DNA of 64,000 bases from Gammaproteobacteria bacterium. Lineage in GTDB: Bacteria > Pseudomonadota > Gammaproteobacteria > Pseudomonadales > Azotimanducaceae. The notes beneath the pieces were generated by a model. The model was given only the letters and a program-made list of their open reading frames with translations. It made no database searches and was not told where the DNA came from. Position 1 is the first letter of the stretch. Each line of letters starts with the position of its first letter. Shown here piece after piece: positions 54,656-64,000 of the stretch. The position numbers were made by a program, and so were the translations under genes. The stretch spans positions 124,001-188,000 of the forward strand of contig JAPOWH010000006.1 in NCBI GenBank assembly GCA_026707735.1, in the 5' to 3' direction.

Positions 54656-57600
54656 ATGAAAGGGAAGAAACGAGATCTGCAGCGCGTGTTGATCGCAAAC
54701 CGAGGAGAAATCGCCATTCGTGTGGCCAAGGCGGCGTCAGCCCTTGGCATGGAGTCCGTGAGCGTTTACTCTTCAATTGACAAGGACGCATTGCATACTC
54801 GCTATACGTCCCTTGCAGTCCAAATTGGCCAATCCGGCCAGCACGTCGAACCCTATCTCGATATCGACGCCGTGGTGCAGGCTGCGAAAGAGACTGATTG
54901 CGACTGCATTCATCCAGGGTATGGATTCCTTTCCGAAAACGCTGAATTGGCAGAAATCTGTGAGCGTGAAGGAATCAAGTATGTGGGTCCAACGTCGCAA
55001 GCTCTTCGTCTGTTCGGAGACAAGATCGCTGCCAGAAAACTTGCGGAATCGATCAATGTTCCAGTCATTCCCGGAAGCAATGGCCCTGTGGCTTCTATCG
55101 AAGTGGCATCGGAGGAGTCGAACGAAATAGGTTATCCCGTGATGCTAAAGGCTGCTGGAGGGGGCGGAGGTCGCGGGATGCGTGTTGTAGCGACAAGCGA
55201 CCAATTGAAGCTCGATTTTCAACGCTGTCGCAGTGAAGCTCAGAGCGCTTTCGGCAATTCGGATGTGTTCGTCGAAAAGTACTTGAACAGACCTAGACAT
55301 ATTGAGGTGCAAATACTCGCTGATGCATCGGGAAATGCGCTGCATGTATACGAACGTGACTGTTCCATTCAATTGCGCAATCAGAAAGTCATTGAAATCG
55401 CACCAGCTCCCAATCTTCCGGCCACTATCAGAAATAGCATTTTGGAAAGCGCTGTCTCTCTGGCCCGTGCCGGAGATTATTCAAATGCAGGTACCTTTGA
55501 GTTTTTGTATGTGCCGGAACTTGAGGAGTACTACTTCATCGAATGCAACGCACGCATTCAAGTAGAGCACACCGTGACTGAACAATCCACCGGTATCGAT
55601 CTTGTAGAGGCGCAATTTCGGATCGCCGGAGGCGAGTCTCTAGCCGATCTAGGTCTTTGCGATCAGGAGGCTGTTCCCAAGCCGACACGATTCGCAGTTC
55701 AAGCCAGGGTTGTTGCGCAAGGCTCGGGGTTGATGTCTGCCTATCGAGAGCCGTCAGGTCCAAATGTACGAGTGGATGCATGCGGATTCACTGGCTGCTC
55801 CGTTGGAGCACATTTTGATCCATTGTTTGCCAAGGTCATTTGCACATCGGACGCAACAAAAGGCGTGCACAGCTCAGTCGATTTGCTGCGACGGTCGCTC
55901 GACGAATTTCATGTGGCTGGAGTTGCCACCAACCTCGAGCAATTGAAGTCAATCCTCAATCACGACGATGTCCGCAGGGGTATTGCCAGGACTTCGTTCC
56001 TCAACGATCACCCGGAGCTACTTTCTCGCAGGATATCGGACGGTAGCAGCGATTTGGGGGAGCTGTTTGAGCGAAGTGCAAACGGGACTCGACGTCTGTC
56101 GACCAAGTTCCAAACGGTAGCAGAGCCTTCTGAAGTTCGTGCCCTACAGCTTAGAGATGAAGAAGAAAGTGTTTCATCGGCGATGGCTGGTACTGTAGTC
56201 GAAGTAAAGGCTAGAGTGGGAGACCGAGTGCAGGTGGGAGATCCGATATTCGTCGTTAGCGCAATGAAGATGGAGTCCGATGTCAATGCACCTATAGCTG
56301 GAACCATTACTACATTACAGGACTTAGTTCCTGGCGACAGCGTGCAAGCGGGACAGGTAGTGGCTGGAATTTCCTCGCTTGATACCTCCAATGTAGAGCC
56401 CGCAGTTGCGGCTGTTCGATCAGATACATGGTTGCCTCTCTTGGATGACATTTCTGACATGCAGCGACTAGCGATGGAGCGGCTTGCTACAGGTTCCGAG
56501 GATCCCGGTGTTGTCCGGCAGCGAAGCAGAGGAAAGTTGACCTGTCGGGAACGAATCGACCTTCTGCTTGACGAAGGTAGCTTTCGGGAAATTGGCAGTG
56601 TTGCCGGTTTCGCGTCATATGACGACGACGGCAATGTCCACGCGTTCACGCCCGCAAACCACGTTGGTGGGCGAGGGACCATCGAGCGTCGCCAATGCAT
56701 CGTGTGCGCCGACGACTTTACCTCGCGGGGAGGGCATGCCGACGGCGCCATAGGAGCCAAGAGCGGATACTTGGATCGGCTTTCACTTGAAATGCGGGTT
56801 CCTAGCGTTCGCTTGCTGGACGGTTCGTCGGGAGGCGGAAGTGTCGCGGCAATGGTGCCGGCTCAGAAAAAGGAGGGAGAGAGCAAGGCCAAGGAAAGCA
56901 GTGGCGCGATCAAAGCAGGTAGGCCACGAGTAGCGGGTGGAGGTGGATCCTATCTCCCCGGCCATCTAGGTAGCAACATGTTCGCTGAGCAGCTGTGCAC
57001 AGTACCTGTTGTCAATATGTTGCTAGGAAGCGTCGTGGGCATCGGCGCCGCAAAAGCTGTGCTAGGGCACTTTTCCGTAATGGTTCGAGACATCTCGCAG
57101 TTGTTTGTGGCAGGACCTCCCGTCGTTAGCCATGCCATGGGCTACGAAATTACCAAGGAGGATCTTGGCGGATGGCACATCCACTGTCGAAACGGTTCCG
57201 TTGACAACTTAGCGGAATCAGAGGAGGAGGCGGCCGAGATGACTCGTCGTTTCTTGTCCTATCTGCCCTCAAGCGTATACGAACTGCCCCCGATTGGACA
57301 AGTATCTTCATCTGAATCTTCCTCAAAGAGGGAGGAGGAACTGCTGACAATAGTTCCTCGAAAGAGGACGTCAACTTTCGATGTACGTAGAGTCATTCGA
57401 TTGCTTGCCGACTGCGACTCTTTCTTCGAGATTGGCGGACTTTGGGGAACTGATCAGGTGACTGGATTCGTTCGATTCAACGGTCACCCAATGGGCGTTA
57501 TTGCGAGCGACAGCCAGCATGCGAATGGAGGGGCTCTTACTGCCGACGGTTGCAGCAAGCTCACAAGGCACCTCGATCTTTGCGATGTTTTTCACTTGCC

Positions 57601-58087
57601 GTTATTGAATCTAATTGACAATCCTGGATTTGCAGTTGGGCTTGAACACGAAACTGACGGAACCATACGTAGAGGCGGCGAATGGATGGTGGCGTTCGCG
57701 CAAACGAAGATTCCTATTTTCTCAGTACTGATGAGGAGGAGCTTTGGAGTGGCAGGCAACAACTATGCGACCCCAAGATCTCGTCCCTCCATGAGAGTGG
57801 CCTGGCCTGCTGCCGACGTTGGTGGAATTCCACCTGAAGGCGGGATTGAAGCTGCCTACAAGCGTCAATTGGCTGAGAGCGACGACCCCGTCGCATTGCG
57901 CAATGAATTGATGGCGAGAATCGAGAGCGCTCGCGGCCCTGTTGGACCATTGTCTCGGTTTCAGATTGAGGAAATGATAGATCCTCGTGAAACGCGGGGA
58001 TTTGTTTGTGAGTGGGTGGAGAGCGCTTACAGGTACATTTCACTGCCTGACCAACTCGGTCCCCGTCCAATTCAGTTTCGACCCTGA
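54656..58087 (+). CDS. Single-chain acyl-CoA carboxylase (BC-BCCP-CT fusion)
   Basis: A 1143-residue biotin enzyme with all three activities in one chain. Residues about 5-460 are biotin carboxylase (VLIANRGEIAIRV, HPGYGFLSENAELAE, the ATP-grasp GGGGRGMRVV, FIECNARIQVEHTVTE). Residues about 500-575 are biotin carrier, with the biotin lysine in SAMKMES near 538. Residues about 590-1143 are the carboxyltransferase (FTSRGGHADGAIG, then LLNLIDNPGFAVG, GGIPPEGGIEAAY). The layout resembles long-chain acyl-CoA carboxylase, where one protein forms the whole complex. Substrate (acetyl-, propionyl-, longer or aryl acyl-CoA) cannot be told. No neighbour gives the pathway. Confidence 0.9.
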   Translation: MKGKKRDLQRVLIANRGEIAIRVAKAASALGMESVSVYSSIDKDALHTRYTSLAVQIGQSGQHVEPYLDIDAVVQAAKETDCDCIHPGYGFLSENAELAEICEREGIKYVGPTSQALRLFGDKIAARKLAESINVPVIPGSNGPVASIEVASEESNEIGYPVMLKAAGGGGGRGMRVVATSDQLKLDFQRCRSEAQSAFGNSDVFVEKYLNRPRHIEVQILADASGNALHVYERDCSIQLRNQKVIEIAPAPNLPATIRNSILESAVSLARAGDYSNAGTFEFLYVPELEEYYFIECNARIQVEHTVTEQSTGIDLVEAQFRIAGGESLADLGLCDQEAVPKPTRFAVQARVVAQGSGLMSAYREPSGPNVRVDACGFTGCSVGAHFDPLFAKVICTSDATKGVHSSVDLLRRSLDEFHVAGVATNLEQLKSILNHDDVRRGIARTSFLNDHPELLSRRISDGSSDLGELFERSANGTRRLSTKFQTVAEPSEVRALQLRDEEESVSSAMAGTVVEVKARVGDRVQVGDPIFVVSAMKMESDVNAPIAGTITTLQDLVPGDSVQAGQVVAGISSLDTSNVEPAVAAVRSDTWLPLLDDISDMQRLAMERLATGSEDPGVVRQRSRGKLTCRERIDLLLDEGSFREIGSVAGFASYDDDGNVHAFTPANHVGGRGTIERRQCIVCADDFTSRGGHADGAIGAKSGYLDRLSLEMRVPSVRLLDGSSGGGSVAAMVPAQKKEGESKAKESSGAIKAGRPRVAGGGGSYLPGHLGSNMFAEQLCTVPVVNMLLGSVVGIGAAKAVLGHFSVMVRDISQLFVAGPPVVSHAMGYEITKEDLGGWHIHCRNGSVDNLAESEEEAAEMTRRFLSYLPSSVYELPPIGQVSSSESSSKREEELLTIVPRKRTSTFDVRRVIRLLADCDSFFEIGGLWGTDQVTGFVRFNGHPMGVIASDSQHANGGALTADGCSKLTRHLDLCDVFHLPLLNLIDNPGFAVGLEHETDGTIRRGGEWMVAFAQTKIPIFSVLMRRSFGVAGNNYATPRSRPSMRVAWPAADVGGIPPEGGIEAAYKRQLAESDDPVALRNELMARIESARGPVGPLSRFQIEEMIDPRETRGFVCEWVESAYRYISLPDQLGPRPIQFRP

Positions 58088-58171
58088 TATCGGCACTGGT
58101 TAGCCGAGAACCATGAATTTTCCCTATTTAGCTTTGTCACACCAAATGTGCACCAAGCGAGGAGGTTGACC

Positions 58172-58750
58172 GTGGGTTCGCGGCGGATGATTGGGATTTT
58201 CGTCTTGCGATTATTGATGGCCGCTATTGTTGCTGTCACGGCATCGTGTGTCCTTGCACAGGACCAATCGGAAGATCAGGAGCTGGATGTAGCGTTCCAG
58301 CAAATTCAAATCGCTGAAGACGAAAAAGTCTATGCGATGCCGGAGGTGACCGAGGCCGTGCCGGGGTCGTACAGAGTGGGCACCACTGACATAACAATTG
58401 AACGCCATGATGAGATGTTCAGTTTCAAAGCTGTCACTGGAACGACGGAGCGAGTTCAATGGGTATCCGACACAGACAAATACGGACGATTCGTCTACAA
58501 CGCCGACAAGAAGCAGTTCGAACGTCTTTCCAATTCAGTTCGCATCGAAATGGAAGACTACAGCAAGCTGGAAGTGTTAATCGAGGAGACCGACGCGACT
58601 AGCGGCGAGGCATTTCCTGAATTGGACTTCGCACTAATCAGGTTACCCAAAGAAACTCATCCTGCAAAGTACGTTGCAAAAATATCGAAGCGCGATGAAG
58701 TCAAGGTCGCAACCGTTGAACTTGAAGAGCCTAGACAAATCCCTCACTGA
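58172..58750 (+). CDS. Exported protein of unknown function
   Basis: A 192-residue protein with a signal peptide (about residues 1-29, FVLRLLMAAIVAVTASCVLA) and a beta-rich, acidic mature part. A cysteine near the cleavage site (TASCVLAQ) does not fit a lipobox well, so a soluble periplasmic form is likelier than a lipoprotein. The GTG at 58172 is chosen because GAGGAGG lies 6 bases upstream. It is followed 49 bp later by the large permease-peptidase gene and may share its transcript. Family not recognised. Confidence 0.6.
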   Translation: MGSRRMIGIFVLRLLMAAIVAVTASCVLAQDQSEDQELDVAFQQIQIAEDEKVYAMPEVTEAVPGSYRVGTTDITIERHDEMFSFKAVTGTTERVQWVSDTDKYGRFVYNADKKQFERLSNSVRIEMEDYSKLEVLIEETDATSGEAFPELDFALIRLPKETHPAKYVAKISKRDEVKVATVELEEPRQIPH

Positions 58751-58799
58751 CTTGCACTAAACCTAGTCGGCTGGCGTATTTTCGCAACGGGTAATTGAT

Positions 58800-61700
58800 G
58801 TGCTTCAGTTGATTCGTAATACGCTGGTGCTTGCTCGTGCGGAAATTCGCGTGGCAAGGCGCCTTTTGCGATTCAAGGCGTTAGTAGCAGTTTTGTCAGT
58901 ATGTCTGCTCGGGTCCTACGCAGTCTCCTGCTCCATTTACTTCAATGTCGCGCCGTATGCGCCTAGCTTCGTTGCGGCAACTCCTCTCTATCTCCTGGAA
59001 AACATCGATCCCATCTTCTACCTAGCCTTCATGGTTTCCGCCTTTCTGCTGGCGTTCGATATTGATCATCGTCACGCGCGGAACCGCATTGAGGAAGTGC
59101 TGCAAGCAAGGCCGGTAAGCAACCTCGAATGGATGGCTGGTCGCATTCTCGGATGCGCAGGGCTACTATGGGCTGTCGTAGCGATCAATGTGGTGGCGAT
59201 GCAGTTGGTCGGTCTGCTGGCTCAAATTGCCGGTGCCGACTTCGCCCGTTCCCTGCAAAGTCATTCCGTGTTCGTTCTTCTAGTCGTGGACGCGCCTGCA
59301 TTCTTGATTGCGTGGTGTTCCCTGGTGGTTTTTCTTCAGAGCGCTTTCCGAAATCGAATCCTAGTTGCGGCGGCGATTCTTGTTGCAGCGTTCGCTTCCT
59401 ACGTTCTGCTGCTGTACGTCCCTTACTGGTTTGTCGATCTGGTGTCTCCTTCATCAAACGACACGCTTTTCATCTCGGACATAGCTCCTCAATTGCCGTC
59501 TGCGTCGTCGATTCTGATGCGTGTTGGATCGCTGGCTGGCGCGGCGGCGTTGATTGCACTGTCAGCATGGTTCTACCAGCGTCAGGATTTGGTGCGAAAT
59601 TGGAAAACAATCGGATGTGCTTTTGCATGCATCACAGTAGGTGTTGCATCAGTCTCGGTTGCATCCGTGCATAGGCTGCAGCAAGTTGATGAGGTCGCAA
59701 CGTGGCGCGAGGCTCATCAGAAACTGGTTTGGGAGCGGACGATCGATCTTCAATCCATGTCAGGCCAGGTGCGGATCGACCCTAGAACCCGCTTGCATCT
59801 GGACTTGAACCTGGATTTCTCGACGATACCCCACAGCACGGCGCCAAAGCTGACGTTCTCGTTCAATCCCGGCATGACCATTGAGGGTATTGAGCTCAAT
59901 GGAGCGACTCAGAGCTTCTCGTTTAGACACGGGATCCTCGAAATCCCATTTGCCAACAACGTTGCATCGGAAGTTGACCACTCCCTGCGGATTGTTGCCT
60001 CGGGCGTGCCGAATCCGCGCTTCGCGTACTTCGACGCGCCCTTGGACTACGCATTGAAGCCCGGAATACCGCTTCAGGTCACGAAGTCGTTCGGATTGGA
60101 CGGTTCGATTTATGGAAGGGAGTACGTCGCACTGATGCCCGGCGCGCATTGGTATCCAACACCGGGTCCCGTGAACCGCCGCTTTGGGGACGGACGCAAC
60201 GGTTTGGACTACTTCGAACTCGACATGCAGATCGAGCTCGCCAATCCGAAATGGAAGCTGGCAGGCACCGGAGTCTTCCCGATGCAACGTGCCGGCGGGA
60301 ATCACTACTCAGCAAAACCATCGGTCCCCGTATCCGAAGTGGGATTGTTCGCCTCGACGTTCAAGACCATAGCGACGCAGGTTCATGGCCTTGATGTTTC
60401 CGTTCAGTTGCATACGCGCCACGGCAACAATCTTGACCTGCCGGAGCACGTGCGCGACGACATGATGGAATTGCTGGGCGAACTGTTTCAAAAACATGCC
60501 GAATTTGGGATGTTGCATGTCCACAATACTGTTGCATTCGTCGAAGTTCCGAGTCGCTTGCGAACTGTGGGCGGAGGATGGCGAATGGATTCCTTGACCG
60601 CGTTGCCTGGAGTGACGCTGCTCAAGGAGCGCACCTACCCCGCAGCGCCCGTCCATCTCGCGATTCGGAGAGAGCAACCGGATGAGCAGTTCTCGGCTCT
60701 TCGGCAATTCTTCTACAGAGGCATTGGGACGGACAACCTTACGTATGTGCTTCCACACCAACTTTGGACGCAGGCTACTTCCGCATCGGGAACCTATGCG
60801 GAAGTTCTTGATCAGATCGTGCTGTCTCTGCTGTCGCAGATGTACTGGGAGTGGACTCGGGGCTGGTTTTCCCCCTACTCGACGATGCAATTCGCGGGAC
60901 TGGCGGCGCCCAGCCTCTGGATCGCATCGGACATTTCGGGAAGTCGCACAAGGATGTATCGCTTCAACCTGCACACGCTGGAACAAAACTACACCGCGCG
61001 CAATTCGGTGCGCGAACTCCTTGAATCCACCTCGTTGAACGAATTGCCGACAGCACAGGGACATCGGAAGGATCTTGAGCTTGTCCTGTTGAAGAGCGAG
61101 GAGATAGCGAGATCCATGATGCTCTACCACAACGACGACCACGACAAGATCTACTCGTGGCTTGCCGCCGTGCGCGACCGGTTCCACGGGAGAGCGTACA
61201 AATACGAAGACTTAATCCACACGGCAATTGAGCACGACATCGCTGTGCATCCGTTTCTGACTGAGTGGCTGACCACATCCGACCTGCCGGGATTCGTCAT
61301 CTCTCGCGGCAGCGCCGCAATACTTGAGGGCCTCGACGACGATGGAGAGGAACGCCGCCAGATTTCGATTGACGTTCGCAACACCGAACCCGTAGCGGGA
61401 TTTGTCATTTTTCATGTTCCCGAACAGACACAGCCGATTCTTCTCGAACCGAATTCGGCTAGAAGAGTCAATCTACTGTGGGAAAACAATACGATTTGGC
61501 CATGGGCAGAACTCAAGAAGGGCGACATTTTCACCTTCTTTGCTCTATCGGGCCTATCCTTGAATCGAGGAGCCTTGAACTTCGCCGTAACGTACTCTGG
61601 CAATGGACCAAGTGCCCAGCGACAGCTCTTGGAAGACAGCGATTGGACGCCGGTGCAAGAAGGAATTGTCATTGACGACCTCGATGACGGATTCAGTGTA

Positions 61701-62264
61701 TTGCAGCCAAGACCTATCCCGAGACGTATGCGGCCAAGCAGCGCTGCCACATGGTTTCAACCTCAAGTCCCCGAGTACGAGCACGATGGCCCGGTACCCG
61801 AGATTGACCGAATGCACACGCCAGAGTCGGGCTTGTGGGCTCGCATAGCTCAACCGGATGCCCATGGGTTCCATCGCAACACAGTCGCGCTAGCCAAGGT
61901 GGCAAGAAATGGGTCTGTGCATACAGCCAGATTCTCAGCACAGGTCCCTGAGACAAAACGCTGGAAGCTTGAGTTCTACGTACACAGTCCGTCTTGGGTG
62001 AGCAGATCCTGGTCAGGGGCTCTCGACTTGGGGAAATTCAAGCTGCGTGTCGAGAATGGGTCCAATTTCTGGGATGTTGTATTCGATGCATCGACTTGGG
62101 ACGCCGGATGGAAGACTGTTGGAGAATACGATCTGTCCTCTGGAGATGTGCACGTTGACGTGGTTGGAGGCGCTAGAGGATCGCAAGTTTATGCCGATGC
62201 AATTCGTTGGATGCCTCCCAAAGCAGTTTCCTCCATGTCGGCGCAGTCAATTGGTGACTCATAG
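58800..62264 (+). CDS. ABC-2-like permease fused to an inactive M1-peptidase-like domain
   Basis: A 1154-residue protein. About seven membrane helices in residues 25-292 form an ABC-2-type permease part (DIDHRHARNRIEEVLQARP is a typical cytoplasmic loop). Residues about 330-880 follow the M1 aminopeptidase layout (VALMPGAHWYPTPGP, TVAFVEVPSRL), but where HExxH is expected, near residue 675, the text is LSLLSQMYWEW, so the zinc ligands are absent. Residues about 1035-1140 resemble a golvesin-type beta domain (SGALDLGKFKLRV, YADAIRWMP). No ABC ATPase gene lies beside it. Start is GTG. The protein is probably a structural or transport module, not a peptidase. Confidence 0.75.
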   Translation: MLQLIRNTLVLARAEIRVARRLLRFKALVAVLSVCLLGSYAVSCSIYFNVAPYAPSFVAATPLYLLENIDPIFYLAFMVSAFLLAFDIDHRHARNRIEEVLQARPVSNLEWMAGRILGCAGLLWAVVAINVVAMQLVGLLAQIAGADFARSLQSHSVFVLLVVDAPAFLIAWCSLVVFLQSAFRNRILVAAAILVAAFASYVLLLYVPYWFVDLVSPSSNDTLFISDIAPQLPSASSILMRVGSLAGAAALIALSAWFYQRQDLVRNWKTIGCAFACITVGVASVSVASVHRLQQVDEVATWREAHQKLVWERTIDLQSMSGQVRIDPRTRLHLDLNLDFSTIPHSTAPKLTFSFNPGMTIEGIELNGATQSFSFRHGILEIPFANNVASEVDHSLRIVASGVPNPRFAYFDAPLDYALKPGIPLQVTKSFGLDGSIYGREYVALMPGAHWYPTPGPVNRRFGDGRNGLDYFELDMQIELANPKWKLAGTGVFPMQRAGGNHYSAKPSVPVSEVGLFASTFKTIATQVHGLDVSVQLHTRHGNNLDLPEHVRDDMMELLGELFQKHAEFGMLHVHNTVAFVEVPSRLRTVGGGWRMDSLTALPGVTLLKERTYPAAPVHLAIRREQPDEQFSALRQFFYRGIGTDNLTYVLPHQLWTQATSASGTYAEVLDQIVLSLLSQMYWEWTRGWFSPYSTMQFAGLAAPSLWIASDISGSRTRMYRFNLHTLEQNYTARNSVRELLESTSLNELPTAQGHRKDLELVLLKSEEIARSMMLYHNDDHDKIYSWLAAVRDRFHGRAYKYEDLIHTAIEHDIAVHPFLTEWLTTSDLPGFVISRGSAAILEGLDDDGEERRQISIDVRNTEPVAGFVIFHVPEQTQPILLEPNSARRVNLLWENNTIWPWAELKKGDIFTFFALSGLSLNRGALNFAVTYSGNGPSAQRQLLEDSDWTPVQEGIVIDDLDDGFSVLQPRPIPRRMRPSSAATWFQPQVPEYEHDGPVPEIDRMHTPESGLWARIAQPDAHGFHRNTVALAKVARNGSVHTARFSAQVPETKRWKLEFYVHSPSWVSRSWSGALDLGKFKLRVENGSNFWDVVFDASTWDAGWKTVGEYDLSSGDVHVDVVGGARGSQVYADAIRWMPPKAVSSMSAQSIGDS

Positions 62265-62396
62265 GAATATTGAGACGACAAACGTCGCTTTAGATTTGGA
62301 AACACGCTAATGAAGATACAACAGCACAGCCGTATATACCTAAGCATGTTGTGCTATCGCTTCGTATTTAACTCGGTCGGTATACGGTTGAATCGC

Positions 62397-63671
62397 TCAA
62401 TCGTTTTGGTAAATCGCTTGTAGGTCTCGCCAATAGTTTGGGTAGGTCTTTCGAACGCAATCCGGATTAATGACGCTGCAGCCTGATGTCTTTGTAGCCA
62501 ATACTGAGAATGCCATTGCCATGCGATGGTCTTCATAGGTCTCGAATGAGGCGGGAGTTGGCTGCGTGGGATGTATGACCACGTGCTCAGAACTTTCCTC
62601 TACTGTTACGCCTGCTCGACGCAGTTCCCTAGCGGGGCACGCGATTCTGTCACATTCCTTGAATGGCAAACTTCCCAATCCAGATATGGTTGTCTTTTCA
62701 CTTAGGTAAGGAGCTACTGCCATCATCGTCAACGCGGCATCCGGCATGTCGACCATGTCAATGTGATTCACCGGATTGAGTTCGGAAGGCCCTTCTACCG
62801 ATGCAGATTCAGTACCCCATGAGACCTTCGCACCCAAGTCATTGCAAAGATCCAAGAATTTCCTGTCGCCTTGGCAGGAATGTACACCGAGGTTGGAAAA
62901 CGCTATGCGAGACGAATGGAGAGTAGCTAGTGCAGAGAAATACGTAGCCGCGGATGCGTCTCCTTCTATAGAGACGGATTCACCTAAGTAATCCGACAAG
63001 CGGACGCGATACCCGTTGTTGATGTGCTCTACTTGCACTCCGCGTTTGTCCAATTCCTTAAGAGTAACTTCGATGTACGAACCGCTGACTTGCTCTCCAC
63101 TCAACTCAATCTCCACACCCTCCTCGAATCTGCAACCAGCAATTAGCAAAGAGGAAAGGTATTGACTGGATACGCCTCCCGTCAACACTATATGGCCGCC
63201 CGGCGAGGGGCCTTGAATCAACACTGGAAGAAATCCATTGGCGGATTCAACTCGGCAGCCAATGCTCTTGAGAGCATTCAGCAATTCACTATTGGGACGT
63301 TTCTGAAGCGACGAATGCCCTACAAAACGCGTAGTTCCTGAGCGTAGTGCCGCTATCGAAATCAACACCCTCAATGTCAGTCCGCTCATGTTGACATCGA
63401 GTTCTACTGGCTCGGCCATGTTGAATCGTCGAGGATCGACCAAACATTCTTGATGTCTCCAGTCGACGAATACTCCCAACTCTCTCATACATGCGACCAT
63501 CGTTGCGACGTCGTCGCTTTTGTCTAGTCCGTGTATGGTCGTCGGATTACCTGCAAGTGCGGATATGGCCAGCTGGCGAAGGGCAATCGACTTGCTGCTC
63601 GGCAACTGCATCTTCACGTCGAACGGTGCTTCGATTGCTTGGATTTCCTTGCTTAATCGAGCTACAGGCAT
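62397..63671 (-). CDS. aroA: EPSP synthase with unusual substrate loops
   Basis: AroA joins shikimate 3-phosphate and PEP in the shikimate pathway. The 424-residue protein keeps key parts: the Lys of PSSKSIALRQL, GGVSSQYLSSLL, EGDASAATYF, the catalytic Asp in MPDAALTMM, FKECDRIACPA and YEDHRMAMAFSVLA. Two loops differ from common forms: NRAL becomes LRQL after SKSIA, and the GNAGTAMRP loop reads MSGLTLRV, so positions equal to E. coli Thr97 and Pro101 are Leu and Val. Glyphosate-binding residues lie in that loop. Start taken at ATG 63671; a TTG three codons upstream is possible. It stands alone, not with cmk or tyrA. Confidence 0.92.
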   Translation of the reverse strand: MPVARLSKEIQAIEAPFDVKMQLPSSKSIALRQLAISALAGNPTTIHGLDKSDDVATMVACMRELGVFVDWRHQECLVDPRRFNMAEPVELDVNMSGLTLRVLISIAALRSGTTRFVGHSSLQKRPNSELLNALKSIGCRVESANGFLPVLIQGPSPGGHIVLTGGVSSQYLSSLLIAGCRFEEGVEIELSGEQVSGSYIEVTLKELDKRGVQVEHINNGYRVRLSDYLGESVSIEGDASAATYFSALATLHSSRIAFSNLGVHSCQGDRKFLDLCNDLGAKVSWGTESASVEGPSELNPVNHIDMVDMPDAALTMMAVAPYLSEKTTISGLGSLPFKECDRIACPARELRRAGVTVEESSEHVVIHPTQPTPASFETYEDHRMAMAFSVLATKTSGCSVINPDCVRKTYPNYWRDLQAIYQND

Positions 63672-64000
63672 AGTGGTCAATACGTGAAAAAGCGATGTGC
63701 AAAATTTTGTTTCGCGTCTAAAGTGTATACACAGGCACAGATTTATTGGCCAGATTAACTGGGAGCTACAACTTGGATAGTCGCAGGGGTATTGTCGACT
63801 AGCCTGAGTCTACCAATGCGCCACGAGCGCAAGACTGACGATAGGCACTCCTCTTGGCATTGAGTGTCCTAGGTCAACGGATTGTTCGATCCAACAATCT
63901 GATGCTTTCTCAATGCGTCCAATGTTGGTACCTTACTGTCTCAGTTCGCTATGTACGCTGGCAATTCGCGTGTTCAGCGCAATCGACGTTAATCACCGAG
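63672..64000. other. Right-hand gap upstream of aroA
   Basis: No supported gene in these 329 bp. The promoter of aroA should lie here on the minus strand but no strong -35/-10 pair is evident, and no frame with coding character enters from the right edge. Confidence 0.35.

Noticed and set aside
56008..56760. 250-codon minus-strand frame inside the acyl-CoA carboxylase gene
   Set aside because: Serine- and arginine-rich shadow of a biotin-domain coding sequence.
60309..61187. 292-codon minus-strand frame inside the permease-peptidase gene
   Set aside because: Composition is that of an antisense shadow; the plus frame is continuous over 1154 codons.

Overview
The window is chromosomal DNA from a gammaproteobacterium, probably a free-living or marine lineage that I cannot name. 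The evidence is gene order. leuC-leuD-leuB-asd-truA-folC-dedD-cvpA-purF, followed by folD, a tRNA cluster, tig, clpP, clpX, hupB and ppiD, is the arrangement seen in Pseudomonas and relatives. LpxH shows a Gram-negative envelope, and MiaE and NfuA fit the same group. Coding density is high in the core and many genes overlap by 4 bp.

Region 1 (about 1-11750) is an accessory island with low coding density. It holds a type II restriction-modification operon of the MvaI/BcnI type, a full serine resolvase and a truncated copy of it that flank a two-gene cassette (membrane protein plus a DUF2971-like protein), two different HEPN-motif proteins (one beside a membrane coiled-coil protein and broken or slipped at an A7 run), a degenerate primase/helicase-like ATPase, an IS1595-type transposase with its middle deleted, and several decayed genes including a DUF262 remnant. 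It reads as a defence and mobile-element hotspot in decay beside the leu operon.

Region 2 (11750-31500) is core metabolism and protein quality control: leucine and aspartate-family synthesis, pseudouridylation, folate and purine enzymes, cell-division SPOR protein, MiaE, LpxH, FolD, three tRNAs (Pro, Arg, His), trigger factor, ClpP, ClpX, HU, PpiD, RNase HI and the DNA polymerase III proofreading subunit. Three departures stand out: a trigger factor whose PPIase domain is degenerate and carries an acidic insert, a free-standing ClpX-type zinc-finger protein between clpP and clpX, and no lon gene between clpX and hupB.

Region 3 (31500-46000) holds a tandem duplication of the sodium/proton antiporter gene nhaB, then nudC, an SCP2-like protein, sohB, acuI, a CPA2 antiporter, a PD-(D/E)XK-like protein, two tandem DUF5916 outer-membrane proteins, and a DDN-family flavin/F420-type protein.

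Region 4 (46000-64000) holds an ankyrin protein, metH, nfuA, a phased repeat array in front of a DUF4143 ATPase, a small cytochrome c, a single-chain acyl-CoA carboxylase that joins biotin carboxylase, biotin carrier and carboxyltransferase, an exported protein, a very large ABC-2 permease fused to an M1-peptidase-like domain without its zinc motif, and an aroA with unusual substrate-binding loops.
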